Assembly (NCBI GenBank): GCA_964420455.1
Contig: CAYQTO010000020.1
Location: 1 to 32,873, forward strand
Length of the DNA: 32,873 nucleotides
Reading direction: 5' to 3'
Origin: CAYQTO01 sp964420455
GTDB lineage: Bacteria; Sumerlaeota; Sumerlaeia; SLMS01
Shown here: piece by piece, positions 7,487 through 16,062 of the stretch
How the letters are laid out: each line of letters begins with the position of its first letter
Numbering within the stretch: position 1 is the stretch's first letter
Translations under genes and position numbers: made by a program
Notes under the pieces: model-generated
What the model saw: the letters and a program-made list of their open reading frames with translations, nothing else
What the model was told of the DNA's origin: nothing
Database searches by the model: none

Positions 7487-8938
7487 TTATTGGGGCCACG
7501 GGGTCGGCGAGGGCTGGACGAGGCGGAAGCTGGATCCCTCCTGGACGACGAGTCCGTCCTGAACCGCCAGTTCGCCGGCGCCCGCCTTGGTCGCGACTTC
7601 CGCCAGAGCCCGCTGCGCCTCAACGACCTTCCTCTCGATGTCATTGTCGAAAAGGCGAAGAGTCTCCTTCGCCGAGGTGACCACACCGAAGTAGGCCGTG
7701 GCACGGACGAGTTCCTCGCCCGCGGTCTGGTTGGCGTCCTGTGCCTGGAGCGAGGTGATCCGGAGCCGGTCGAGTTCGAGCGGAGCCACCTCATTCGCCT
7801 TTCGGTACAGAAAATCGAAGACCGCCTGATTGGTTCCGACGACGGTAATCTCGAGCGGGGTGTTCACCGCGTCGAATTCCGCTGCCGGGGTGGGCGTGGG
7901 GGTCATCATGCCGCCATAGCCGCCCCCACCGCCGAACATGTACATGGCGTAAGGGTCCCCTCCCCACATCTCCCAGTCCATCTCGTCGAATCCCGTGTCC
8001 TCCGTCTCCTCTTCTTCGAGTTCGGCGGGGTCCTGCCAATAGACGGCCATGGGGGGGTGCATGACAACGCGGACGATGCTTTGGATGCCGGTTTCGTCGG
8101 CGGCCTGAATCAAATCCAGGAGGAGGCGCGATTGGCGGTCGGCGGGGTGGAAGTTCTCATTGCCGAGCCAGTCTTCCGGCCACTCCAGCCGGAACAACTC
8201 GTAGAGCTGGTTGTTGATCTGGCTCTCGGTGGCCTGGCGGAAGTAGTTTGCCTCGTTGAGGGCATCGCGGATGAGCGAGGCCCGGTTGAGGGAATGGACG
8301 ATGGCGGCGACGCGCCCAAACTGCTCCTCGAGGAAGGCACGCTGGGCCAGGTTCAGCCCGATACGCGTAAGGAGGGTGAAATACTCGCTTTCCTGCGTCT
8401 GGTAGATGGGGGTATCTTCCTCGAGCTGGGTGAGCAGCTGGTTCTTGATGTCGAGATCGCGGAAGGTATCCTCCGGCGCGATGAGGTTCTCGCGGTACCA
8501 GCTCGGGAGTTCATTCGCGAGGTTCCATCCGGTGGTCCCAAGGAAGTCGAGGGAGACGGTGTTGGGGTCCTGCTCGCCGCGGGCACGCAATTCCTGCAGC
8601 CGGTCATGGAAGTCCCAGTAAAAGGCCTTCAGCTGGCTCTCGTTCATACCGCCGTCGGAGGCGGGGGCAAACTTTTCGGGGATGGAAATATCGAGTTCCC
8701 GGACCATTTCCCAATACTCAAGCTGGTACTTGCGGGTGCGGTACTCAAAGGCGTTGATCTCGCGGAACTCGGGGGGACGACCCTGGGCCTGATAGTTGGA
8801 GACTTCCGCCCCGTAGGAACTGACCGCTCGTTCGTATTGGGCGGCGCTCTTTGCAAAGACCATGAAGTGAAGCGCGCCGATGGTGCCAAGGGCGGCCACC
8901 GATGCGATGGCGATCTTGGCGCTGTTGCGAAGTTCCAT
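7487..8938 (-). CDS. PilO/Amuc_1100-like membrane-anchored protein, unassigned
   Basis: The 483-aa protein has one transmembrane helix (about 8-28, AKIAIASVAALGTIGALHFM) followed by a long extracytoplasmic region, partly coiled-coil (ERAVSSYGAEVSNYQAQ). Near the C-terminus, PLEITVVGTNQAVFDFLYR followed by LELDRLRITSLQAQ has the strand-helix-strand look of PilO/GspM ferredoxin-like domains. I therefore call it PilO-like with caution. Between these lies an acidic and then Met/Gly-rich insert (about 8033 down to 7885) ending in a TPTPTP linker. An upstream ATG at 8983 is possible. ATG 8938 is preferred because the transmembrane segment then begins at once and a GGGGAG lies some 12-17 nt upstream. 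Function is not known. It heads the leftward gene run and is divergent from the FHA-GAF-PP2C gene. Confidence 0.65.
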   Translation of the reverse strand: MELRNSAKIAIASVAALGTIGALHFMVFAKSAAQYERAVSSYGAEVSNYQAQGRPPEFREINAFEYRTRKYQLEYWEMVRELDISIPEKFAPASDGGMNESQLKAFYWDFHDRLQELRARGEQDPNTVSLDFLGTTGWNLANELPSWYRENLIAPEDTFRDLDIKNQLLTQLEEDTPIYQTQESEYFTLLTRIGLNLAQRAFLEEQFGRVAAIVHSLNRASLIRDALNEANYFRQATESQINNQLYELFRLEWPEDWLGNENFHPADRQSRLLLDLIQAADETGIQSIVRVVMHPPMAVYWQDPAELEEEETEDTGFDEMDWEMWGGDPYAMYMFGGGGGYGGMMTPTPTPAAEFDAVNTPLEITVVGTNQAVFDFLYRKANEVAPLELDRLRITSLQAQDANQTAGEELVRATAYFGVVTSAKETLRLFDNDIERKVVEAQRALAEVATKAGAGELAVQDGLVVQEGSSFRLVQPSPTPWPQ

Positions 8939-9003
8939 GCTGGCTTGGTTCTCCCCAGAGGTTGCAGGACGGTGGGCGGGCACGCGACGCCAGCCTCCAC
9001 TTA

Positions 9004-9032
9004 CCTGCCGACATGCGGAAGTCTTCGGCAGG
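9004..9032. promoter_or_regulatory. Inverted repeat in the divergent intergenic region
   Basis: CCTGCCGA (9004-9011) and TCGGCAGG (9025-9032) form a perfect 8-bp inverted repeat with a 13-nt spacer. They lie in the 218-bp gap between the divergent PilO-like and FHA-GAF-PP2C genes. The position suits an operator controlling one or both promoters, but I see no convincing -35/-10 pair to anchor it. Confidence 0.3.
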
Positions 9033-9156
9033 GGCGGAAGTTGTCAACCTGAATGGATTGCACTTGCGCGGACCTGCCCTCGCTTCCATCCATGGATCGT
9101 CCGTCAGGCATCCCACGACCCCCAAGCCGCCTGCGAGAGCCCCGAGGCCCGCCTCC

Positions 9157-10890
9157 ATGCCCAACCTCATCGTCGAACGGGGAACCGACGTCGGCAAGGT
9201 CCACTCGCTGGACCGGCCCATGACCAGCATCGGCCGCAGCGTCTCCAACACGATCCAGATCGTCGACCGCCGAATGTCGCGAAACCATCTGGAGATCGTG
9301 GTCCAGAACGGGCGCGTGGTGCTCAATGACCTGGGGAGCAAGAACGGCACCCTGGTCAACGGCCAACGAGCCGTCGGAGAGGGCATCCGCCTCCAGCATA
9401 ACGACCGCATCCAGGTGGGTGACACGGTGCTCCGCGTCGAGTTCGATGATGCCTCGTCGCAGACCGACGAGAGCGGCGAAAACCGAACTCTCTCCGACTC
9501 CCGCGCTTCCTCCACCTTTCGCATGGTCGAGGAAAAGGTTTGGGGGGCGACCCGCGGCGAGAGGCGTGCCGGCTACAACCCCGAGGATTCCCAGGCCCTC
9601 GAGGGCACCAGCATCCTCGACCTCAAGCAGCCCACCCGCCGCCTTGAGATCCTTTATCAGGTGACCGACGCGATCCGCTCGGTTTTCAGCCTCGAGCAAC
9701 TCCTCGATCGCATCACCACCATCATCATGTCCGTTGTCCGCCCGGACCGCACCTACCTTCTCCTCATCCAGGAGGAAAGCGGCGAACTGATCCCCGAGGT
9801 CGTCAAGATCTCCGGGACCGGCGACCCCAACGAGGTGAAGATCAGTTCGTCGATCGTCAACCGCTGCCTCAAGGACGGCGTCTCGCTCCTCGTGTCCGAC
9901 GCTGCCATGGACGAGCGCTTCAACGCTTCGGAATCGGTGATCGTGAATTCCATCCGGACGGCCATGGTGGCGCCGCTTATCTTCAAGAACGATTCCATCG
10001 GCGTGCTCTACGTCGACAGCTTCTCGCGGATGACCCCGTTCACGGACGAGGAACTCGACCTGCTGACGTCCATCGCCAACCAAGCCTCCGTCGCCATCAC
10101 CAACGCCCGGCTCCAGGCCCAGCTCGTCGAGCAGCACAAGCTCGCCCGGGAGATGGAAATCGCCCGGAACATCCAGACCAACCTCCTGCCCAAGACATAC
10201 CCGGACCTCCCCGGCTACCAGCTCTCGGCGATGAGCCTCCCCGCCAAGCATGTGGGCGGCGACTATTACGATTTCCTTCCCTTCCCGGACAAGCGACTGG
10301 GCCTCGCCATTGCCGACGTGTCGGGCAAGGGCGTCCCCGCCGCGATCCTTACCGCCACCACCCGGTCCCACCTCCAGGGCGAGACCCAGCACAAGGACGG
10401 CAACCTCGCCCACACGGTCGCCCGCATCAACCGCATGGTCTGCCGGGATGTGACAAACGACATGTATGTCACCATGGTGCTGGTTGCGCTGGATGCGGCC
10501 GAGGGAAGGCTCGAATTCGTCAACGCGGGACACGCCTATCCAGTGCTCGTCTCGCCGACCGGTGATCTCGAGTTCCTGGAGACCGGGGGCATGTTCCTCG
10601 GCATCGACGAGGGGGTGCCCTACGAGATCGGCCGTGCCCTCATCCAGCCCGGGGGAACCCTGGTGCTCTATACCGATGGCGTGACCGACATCCTCGACCC
10701 CGATGGCAAGCCCTTCGGCAAGGAGCAGTTCCTCGACCTGATCCGCGACAAGCACCACCTTTCGGCCGAGGAGCTGCGCAACGCCATCTATCAGTCCTGC
10801 GTGCGCCATCGCTCGACTGCCGAGCAGTTCGATGACTTTACGTTGATCGTTCTCAAGCGCCTCGACTTCAACGAGAGCGAAATGGACTAA
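9157..10890 (+). CDS. FHA-GAF-PP2C (RsbU/SpoIIE-type) serine phosphatase
   Basis: The 577-aa cytoplasmic signalling protein has three domains. The FHA domain (about 1-97) has IGRSVSNTI (25-33), SRNH (41-44) and DLGSKNGTLVNG (58-69), the residues that bind phosphothreonine peptides. The GAF domain (about 160-325) starts at RLEILYQVTDAIRSVFSLEQ and ends IANQASVAITNARL. A PP2C/SpoIIE phosphatase (about 335-570) has VGGDYYDF (366-373), ADVSGKGVPAA (386-396), NAGHAYPVL, LYTDGVTD (504-511) and DDFTLIVLK (559-567), which provide the metal-binding aspartates. Such enzymes dephosphorylate STAS-domain antagonists in partner-switch pathways, and a STAS protein is encoded at 7379-6642. The frame is open upstream, but ATG 9157 gives an exact FHA start and has GAGG 9 nt before it. 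The FHA input suggests control by a Ser/Thr kinase (inference). Confidence 0.95.
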   Translation: MPNLIVERGTDVGKVHSLDRPMTSIGRSVSNTIQIVDRRMSRNHLEIVVQNGRVVLNDLGSKNGTLVNGQRAVGEGIRLQHNDRIQVGDTVLRVEFDDASSQTDESGENRTLSDSRASSTFRMVEEKVWGATRGERRAGYNPEDSQALEGTSILDLKQPTRRLEILYQVTDAIRSVFSLEQLLDRITTIIMSVVRPDRTYLLLIQEESGELIPEVVKISGTGDPNEVKISSSIVNRCLKDGVSLLVSDAAMDERFNASESVIVNSIRTAMVAPLIFKNDSIGVLYVDSFSRMTPFTDEELDLLTSIANQASVAITNARLQAQLVEQHKLAREMEIARNIQTNLLPKTYPDLPGYQLSAMSLPAKHVGGDYYDFLPFPDKRLGLAIADVSGKGVPAAILTATTRSHLQGETQHKDGNLAHTVARINRMVCRDVTNDMYVTMVLVALDAAEGRLEFVNAGHAYPVLVSPTGDLEFLETGGMFLGIDEGVPYEIGRALIQPGGTLVLYTDGVTDILDPDGKPFGKEQFLDLIRDKHHLSAEELRNAIYQSCVRHRSTAEQFDDFTLIVLKRLDFNESEMD

Positions 10891-10967
10891 CCGGGACGGA
10901 GAGCCTTGCCGGGTGGCCTTGCCCCCTGCCCGGAAACATCCCGTCTCCGCCCCAAGGACATCCGCCC

Positions 10968-12071
10968 GTGGCCGACGCCAGCAGCCGCATCCTTATCGAT
11001 CGCACCGTTGTCCGCCTGGATGGCCGCCCCTTCTTTTCCTTCGGGCCCAGAATTCTCCTGACGCCGGAAGCGCGCATCCCCGCCCTGCTCAAGGGTCTCG
11101 CCCAGTCCGGCTTCACCCTCGTCGGCAGTCCGCCCTGCAGCCCCGGCACCCTCCCCCTCCTCAACGCGTTCTTCGACGCCGCGGACGAGGCCGGCATCAT
11201 GGTGCTCCTCATGGCCGACCCCCGCCTGCCCGAGCATGGCCGCTATCTCGCCGACCACTTCCGCCACCGGCGCAGCCTCCACTCCTATTACCTGACCCCC
11301 CGCCTCCCCTCCCAGGAAGGTCTCGAAAGCTATCTCCGCGAGCGCGACTCGATCCGCGCCCTCGACTTGTTCCATCCGATCTTCGTCCCGTTGCGGTCCG
11401 AGCACTACAAGGACGCGTGGCTCCGAGCGCAGGACATCTTCTCCCCGGAGACCGCCGCCGAGTACGCCACCCGCTATCGCATCATCCACCAGAGACCCGG
11501 CCGCACCCTCCGGGAAATGGCCCGCACCACCAAGGCAGCCACCCCCCGGCCCCTCTTCGTCGGCGACTTGCGTGTCATGGTCAGCGACGAGGAGCGCCAG
11601 TCCGGCCTGTACTCGGACGACCCGGCAGTCGCCCGCCTCTCGCCCCGCCACCTCGAGTGGTTCCCCTTCCTCGCCAACTTTGGCCGCATTCCCCGAAAGG
11701 ACATGCTCGGGCCCGACCCCGAGCTTCTCCGCCTCCAGGTCTACGACGTCCTCGGCGAGGGCGCCCGCGGCGTCCTCCTTAACTTCTACGAGGCCATGGC
11801 CGGCCCCCTTCCCTTCACCGGCCACGATCGCTTTTGCGAGGCCGTCATCCTCGCCCAGGAAATCCAGATCTTCCGCGACTTCTTTGCCGAGGGCCGCATC
11901 GATCCCATCCTCATCGAGACGGGCCACCCCCCGCCTGAAGGCGGTTGTCCTCCGCCACGGCATGGAGCAGCTCATCGTCCTGCGACTCGAGGGCTACGAG
12001 GAGGACTACTTCATCGACGAAGCCTACATGGAGAGGACGGAAATCGAGTTGGCGGTGGAGAACCCGGATGA
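10968..12071 (+). CDS. TIM-barrel glycosidase-like protein, N-terminal part before a frameshift
   Basis: This is the N-terminal portion of what should be one protein of about 548 aa. It starts at GTG 10968, with AAGGA about 10 nt upstream. The opening RTVVRLDGRPFFSFGPRILL and the alternation of helices and strands (ALLKGLAQSGFTLVGSPP, AADEAGIMVLLMADPRL) resemble the start of a glycoside-hydrolase-type (beta/alpha)8 barrel. I cannot assign a family or name catalytic residues. Meaningful sequence stops near 11932. After a run of six C (11927-11932), the frame reads out-of-family, Pro/Arg/Gly-rich sequence to 12071, while the neighbouring frame continues smoothly (next entry). The downstream beta-mannosidase is convergent, which hints at a glycan context. 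It is either a real pseudogene, a phase-variable gene or a consensus error. Confidence 0.6.
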   Translation: MADASSRILIDRTVVRLDGRPFFSFGPRILLTPEARIPALLKGLAQSGFTLVGSPPCSPGTLPLLNAFFDAADEAGIMVLLMADPRLPEHGRYLADHFRHRRSLHSYYLTPRLPSQEGLESYLRERDSIRALDLFHPIFVPLRSEHYKDAWLRAQDIFSPETAAEYATRYRIIHQRPGRTLREMARTTKAATPRPLFVGDLRVMVSDEERQSGLYSDDPAVARLSPRHLEWFPFLANFGRIPRKDMLGPDPELLRLQVYDVLGEGARGVLLNFYEAMAGPLPFTGHDRFCEAVILAQEIQIFRDFFAEGRIDPILIETGHPPPEGGCPPPRHGAAHRPATRGLRGGLLHRRSLHGEDGNRVGGGEPG

Positions 12072-12615
12072 GGTCCACGCCTGGCGCATGGACTTTCCCG
12101 AGGCCAGGCAACTCGAGGTGATTCGCGACAGTTCCGGCAGCATCCGATTCCTTGCGGGGCCGCTCGAACTCACGGGCCTCGTGCTCCTGACAACCGGGAC
12201 GCAACGCTCCCGGGACCTCGCCACGGAGATCGAAAACCGTCTCCCGGAGGTTGCCCGCCTCGTCGTCGACCTCCTCGCGGTACGCTTTGCCAAGGTCGCC
12301 TACATCGAAGGGGAACTGAACGGCGTTGGCGTCGGTGTGGACAATCGCGAGCGCCTCCGTCTCGTGCAACGCAGCCTTGAGGATGTTCGCGCGCTCCTTC
12401 GCCAGCACGACTACGTCAATGCCTACCAGAACGCCCGGGCGGCCGCCCGCTATCTCCGCCAGGTCGTCAAGTACCAGATGGCCAAGGCCCTCGCCACGCC
12501 CCTCCCCGAGGGGGGGAGCCTTCGCCCCCACCTGCGGAACAGCTACTATACCCTGCCGCGCTTCTATCGCGAGGTCGCCCTCGAATCCGCCCGGGCCTAC
12601 ACGGACCTTACCTGA
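11962..12615 (+). CDS. C-terminal part of the frameshifted glycosidase-like protein
   Basis: This frame carries the continuation of the gene begun at 10968. Dropping one C from the 11927-11932 run gives a seamless join (ETGHPRLKAVVLRHGMEQ) into this frame, which ends at TGA 12613-12615. The visible part has a beta-rich stretch (LIVLRLEGYEEDYFIDEAYM, LAVENPDEVHAWRMDF) and a helical C-terminal domain (SRDLATEIENRLPEVARLVV, RLVQRSLEDVRALLRQHDYV). The ATG at 11962 is only the first methionine after the break and has no convincing ribosome binding site, so separate translation is doubtful. The function is unknown. It converges on the beta-mannosidase gene with a 6-nt gap. Confidence 0.55.
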   Translation: MEQLIVLRLEGYEEDYFIDEAYMERTEIELAVENPDEVHAWRMDFPEARQLEVIRDSSGSIRFLAGPLELTGLVLLTTGTQRSRDLATEIENRLPEVARLVVDLLAVRFAKVAYIEGELNGVGVGVDNRERLRLVQRSLEDVRALLRQHDYVNAYQNARAAARYLRQVVKYQMAKALATPLPEGGSLRPHLRNSYYTLPRFYREVALESARAYTDLT

Positions 12616-12621
12616 CTGCCA

Positions 12622-15093
12622 TCATTCGCGGTAGGTGTCCACTAGGCTTCGCGCCCGCAGCCGCATCCGCACGTCGTCGAGGGTGGTGTCCTGCCGCGCC
12701 TCGAACCGTATCGTCCGCTTCGCGCCCGCAGGCAGGTCCATGAAGTTGTCGGAGAAGACACCTCTGATCCCCTCCACCTCCAGCCAGGTGTACGGTGCGG
12801 GACGCTTGCTCCGGACCGTGACCGTATAGACAACCCCCCGGCCGCCGGTGACGCTCGTGGCCAGGCCTGGCTCGGGCCAGTCGATGTGCTTGGGACGCTC
12901 GAAGGTCGCCGAATTGGCGGACACCAGCGCGTCCCCCTCGTGCACTTCCGCGAAGACCAGCACCTCGCGCCGTCCCCGCTGGCTGATTACATCCGCGAGC
13001 TTCGCCGTCAGCACCCGCTGGCTCCTGCCCTGCGCCACCCGCACCTCCTTTGAGGCCTCCGCGAGCAGGCGGCCACCCGCATCCGTCGCCCACCAGCGTA
13101 CCTCGCTCTCGAAACGCGAAGGGCGGTCGTTCGAGAGGTGTACCTCCACGGTTCCCTTCTCCGCGTCCTCCACGAGCGACACCAGCACCGGCGCGAAGAA
13201 CCTCCGCGCCATGTAGTGCAGGGCCTTCCATCGGCCGGGATGATCGATCGACGACCAACTCGCCACCGGCCAGCAATCATTCAGCTGCCAGTAGATCGTC
13301 CCCATCGTCCGCGGCATGTTCCGTCGCCAGTGCTCGACCGCGTACTTGATCGCCAGTCCCTGGAGGATCTGCGTCAGCCAGACCGTCGACTCGAACCCCG
13401 CCGGGAGCCGGAACCAGTCCAGCATATAGGCGATCATCAGCCCGTTGCCGACAGGGCTGCGCTGGTGATGCTCCATCACATAACTGGTGATGTTGCGTTC
13501 GCCGGGTCGTGCATAGAGCGCGACCGTTTCCGGATGCGGGAGCGACTGGAAACCGAACTCGCTGCAGAACCGGTGGTTGCACGTGCGGTACCACTCGAAA
13601 GGCTGGCGCGCGTGCCAGACGCTCCACAGGTGTGCATCCCCGGCATCGGGATTGTTGAAGTCCGCCCGGTCGCCCACCGGGGTGTGCGGGCTTCCCGGCC
13701 AGTAGGGCACGTCCGGCGCCTGCTCCGCAGATACCTTCGCGAGCAACTCGTCAAACAGCTTGCCGTACTCCTCCCAACTCATCGTTTCGGGGGTCCATTC
13801 CGGTCCGACGAGTCCCTGCTCCAACTCGTTGTTTCCGCACAGCAGCGCGAGGCAGGCATGGTGGTGAATCCGCCGCACGTTCTGCTCGGCCTCCACGCGG
13901 ACGTTCTCCAGGAAACCCGGCTCGTGCGTGGGATACATCGCGCAGGCGAACATGAAGTCCTGCCACACGCAGATGCCCATCTCGTCGCAAAGGTCGTAGA
14001 ACGCGTCGTCTTCATAGAGGCCTCCACCCCAGACCCGCAGCATGTTCATGTGGGCGGCGGCGGCGTCCGCGATCAGGCGCCGGTAATCCTCGCGGGTGAC
14101 CCGCGGGGCAAAAGTGTCCGCCGGTATCCAGTTGGCTCCCTTGGCGAAGAACGGGCGTCCGTTCGCGGCAAAGTGAAAGGTCTCGCCGCTGCCCTCGGGC
14201 TCGCGAATGAGTTCGAGGCGCCGCAGCCCGATGCGCTTCTCGACTCTTGATAGCGGCGCGCCGGTCCCATCGAGGAGCTGCGCCTCGAGTCGATAGAGCG
14301 GTTGGTCGCCAAGCCCGTTCGGATACCACAGGCGGGGGCGCCGAACCGCAAGCTCCGCGGGGGCATCGGCCTCAGCCACGGCCTCGTCGGCGAGCGCCCC
14401 TTCCGGGTCGAACAAGCGCACGGCCAGCCGGTGCCCGCTCGCATCCCCGTCGATCCTTGCCCGAACGCAAACCTCCACATCCCTCGCCCCGTGCTCCTGC
14501 CGTATAGACAAGCCATCGAGCCGGGGGCCGTCCCACGCTTCGATCCGCGCCGCACGCCAGATTCCCGCGGTCACCAGGCGGGGCCCCCAGTCCCATCCGA
14601 AGTTGCACTGCTCCTTGCGGAGCCAGGGCGGCCCGAGCGGATCCGACGGCGAATCATTCCATGCATTCAGCGGCTCCGCCCGCTGACGCCTGCGTGTATA
14701 TCGTGCGGCCGAGGCGAACTCCACTTCGATTCCATTCTTGCCGCTCCGAAGGAGAGCCCCCACCTCGAACCGATACGTCCGGAACATGTTGTCCGTCTTG
14801 GCCACGACCCGCCCGTTCACGCGCACCGTGGCGATCGTGTCCAGTCCCTCGAAGACCAGTTCCAGGCGGTCCCTGCCGAGCGCCTCCGTGGGAACCTCGA
14901 AGGAGCGGCGGAAGACCCAGTCCTTTTCCTGCAGGTGCTGCAGCTGCCTCTCATTGTCGGAATCATATGGATCCGGGATCCGGCCCGCCCGAATGAGATC
15001 AAGATGGATGCAACCGGGAACATGGGCGGGAAATGTTTCGGCCCGCCCCTTCTCGGAAGCCGTCCACTCGCCGGACAAGTCGAGGGTCAGCAT
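12622..15093 (-). CDS. Beta-mannosidase, glycoside hydrolase family 2
   Basis: The 823-aa protein hydrolyses terminal beta-linked mannose from oligosaccharides. The N-terminal sugar-binding jelly roll runs to about 185, with WVFRRSFEVP, LVFEGLDTIATVRVNG and a W-rich FGWDWGPRLVTAGIWR block typical of beta-mannosidases. An Ig-like domain follows, and then the barrel from about 305. The acid/base Glu is Glu423 in LLCGNNELEQG and the nucleophile is Glu512 in FCSEFGFQSLP. MLRVWGGGLYEDDAFYDLCD (351-370) is also characteristic. The C-terminal beta domains (about 640-823) are present, and the length is normal. There is no clear signal peptide, so it is probably cytoplasmic and acts on imported oligosaccharides. 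ATG 15093 has GAAAGG about 8 nt upstream. The divergent neighbour is a DinB gene. Confidence 0.95.
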   Translation of the reverse strand: MLTLDLSGEWTASEKGRAETFPAHVPGCIHLDLIRAGRIPDPYDSDNERQLQHLQEKDWVFRRSFEVPTEALGRDRLELVFEGLDTIATVRVNGRVVAKTDNMFRTYRFEVGALLRSGKNGIEVEFASAARYTRRRQRAEPLNAWNDSPSDPLGPPWLRKEQCNFGWDWGPRLVTAGIWRAARIEAWDGPRLDGLSIRQEHGARDVEVCVRARIDGDASGHRLAVRLFDPEGALADEAVAEADAPAELAVRRPRLWYPNGLGDQPLYRLEAQLLDGTGAPLSRVEKRIGLRRLELIREPEGSGETFHFAANGRPFFAKGANWIPADTFAPRVTREDYRRLIADAAAAHMNMLRVWGGGLYEDDAFYDLCDEMGICVWQDFMFACAMYPTHEPGFLENVRVEAEQNVRRIHHHACLALLCGNNELEQGLVGPEWTPETMSWEEYGKLFDELLAKVSAEQAPDVPYWPGSPHTPVGDRADFNNPDAGDAHLWSVWHARQPFEWYRTCNHRFCSEFGFQSLPHPETVALYARPGERNITSYVMEHHQRSPVGNGLMIAYMLDWFRLPAGFESTVWLTQILQGLAIKYAVEHWRRNMPRTMGTIYWQLNDCWPVASWSSIDHPGRWKALHYMARRFFAPVLVSLVEDAEKGTVEVHLSNDRPSRFESEVRWWATDAGGRLLAEASKEVRVAQGRSQRVLTAKLADVISQRGRREVLVFAEVHEGDALVSANSATFERPKHIDWPEPGLATSVTGGRGVVYTVTVRSKRPAPYTWLEVEGIRGVFSDNFMDLPAGAKRTIRFEARQDTTLDDVRMRLRARSLVDTYRE

Positions 15094-15285
15094 GCGCTCG
15101 GCCTTTCAGTAATCTGGAAAGTGGAATGGATGGCGAGGCGGGGGCATTAGAGCAAGGTGAAACCGGTTGCGGTAACCGCCATGGAAAAGCCTCCCACCCG
15201 GAATTCCGAAACGGCTTGCGCACAACTGGGGAGCCCGCCGCCGATCATTCCGAATGCAGAACACCTCTACGGAGAACACCACCCA

Positions 15286-15792
15286 ATGAACCTGATCGAT
15301 GCCCTTGCGAAGGAGTTCGACCGCGAGAACGCCACCACCCTTCCCCTCCTTGAGATGCTGCCCGAGGACAAGCTTGCGTGGAAGCCTCAGGAAAAGGCCA
15401 TGACTCTCGCCGAATTGACCGGTCACCTCGCCGAAATGCTCGAGTGGTCCGGGGCCATGATAGGCATGGACAGCTTCGAAATGGACCCCTCCACCCACCA
15501 GCCCTTTGTCCCCACCAGCCGGGCGGACCTCCTCGCCAAGTACCGGTCCGGAGCGGATCAAACCCGTCAACTCCTCGCCGGCCTCACGCCCGAGGCCCTC
15601 GACGTCATCTGGACCATGACAATCCATGGAAAGACCGTCATTTCCGAAACACGCTACAGTACCCTCCGGACTTGGCTCTTCAATCACCTTATCCATCACC
15701 GCGCCCAACTCGGCCTCTACTATCGCCTCATGGGCCTCACCCTCCCGACCATCTACGGAAACACGGCGGACGACCCGGGCGATTTCGCCTGA
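15286..15792 (+). CDS. DinB-family four-helix protein
   Basis: The 168-aa protein has the DinB/YfiT helical-bundle pattern. It begins LIDALAKEFDRENATTLPLL, and ELTGHLAEMLEW supplies the first metal-type His. The pair in FNHLIHHRAQLGLYYRLMG, near the end of helix 4, supplies the others. Such proteins bind a divalent metal, and some are thiol-dependent transferases; the reaction here is unknown. The frame extends upstream to 15157, but ATG 15286 starts exactly at the bundle and has GGAGA at 15271-15275. It is transcribed divergently from the beta-mannosidase; the 192-bp gap between them shows nothing else I can support. Confidence 0.8.
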   Translation: MNLIDALAKEFDRENATTLPLLEMLPEDKLAWKPQEKAMTLAELTGHLAEMLEWSGAMIGMDSFEMDPSTHQPFVPTSRADLLAKYRSGADQTRQLLAGLTPEALDVIWTMTIHGKTVISETRYSTLRTWLFNHLIHHRAQLGLYYRLMGLTLPTIYGNTADDPGDFA

Positions 15793-15849
15793 TTCCCCTC
15801 TCCGGGCTTGCAGCAGCCTGCGCCCGCGACTAGACCCGGGACCATCTGC

Positions 15850-15939
15850 GGAGGCGTGGCCGAGCGGTTGAAGGCAGCTGCCTTGAAAGCAGCCGTGCCC
15901 GCAAGGGTACCGGGGGTTCGAATCCCTCCGCCTCCGCCA
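15850..15939 (+). tRNA. tRNA-Ser(TGA)
   Basis: A class II cloverleaf is visible. The acceptor GGAGGCG (15850-15856) pairs with CGCCTCC (15929-15935), followed by discriminator G and encoded CCA (15937-15939). The anticodon stem GCTGC/GCAGC encloses the loop CTTGAAA with anticodon TGA. A long variable arm follows, then the T arm GGGGG-TTCGAAT-CCCTC. It reads UCA-type serine codons. Confidence 0.97.
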
Positions 15940-16062
15940 GACATCTCCTCAGCCCCTTGGTGGCAGCTCCTGCGGAGCCCCCCGCCATCCCTTTGCCACT
16001 TGGCCATTGCCCCTCTCCGATGTCTCTTTCCCTCCAACACCACCGAGAGGCCTGATCCCCCT

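Noticed and set aside
7367..9052. A 561-codon open frame on the + strand
   Set aside because: It is antisense to the PilO-like gene and spans gene boundaries; no domain is visible.
9001..10809. A 602-codon open frame on the - strand
   Set aside because: It is antisense to the FHA-GAF-PP2C gene, whose motifs are unambiguous.
10891..10967. Terminator between the phosphatase and glycosidase-like genes
   Set aside because: CCGGG/CCCGG arms exist, but the stem is short and interrupted and no T-tract follows.
15808..16062. N-terminal extension of the PhoD-like gene
   Set aside because: It would be translated through tRNA-Ser and would bury the signal peptide. ATG 16063 is the sensible start.
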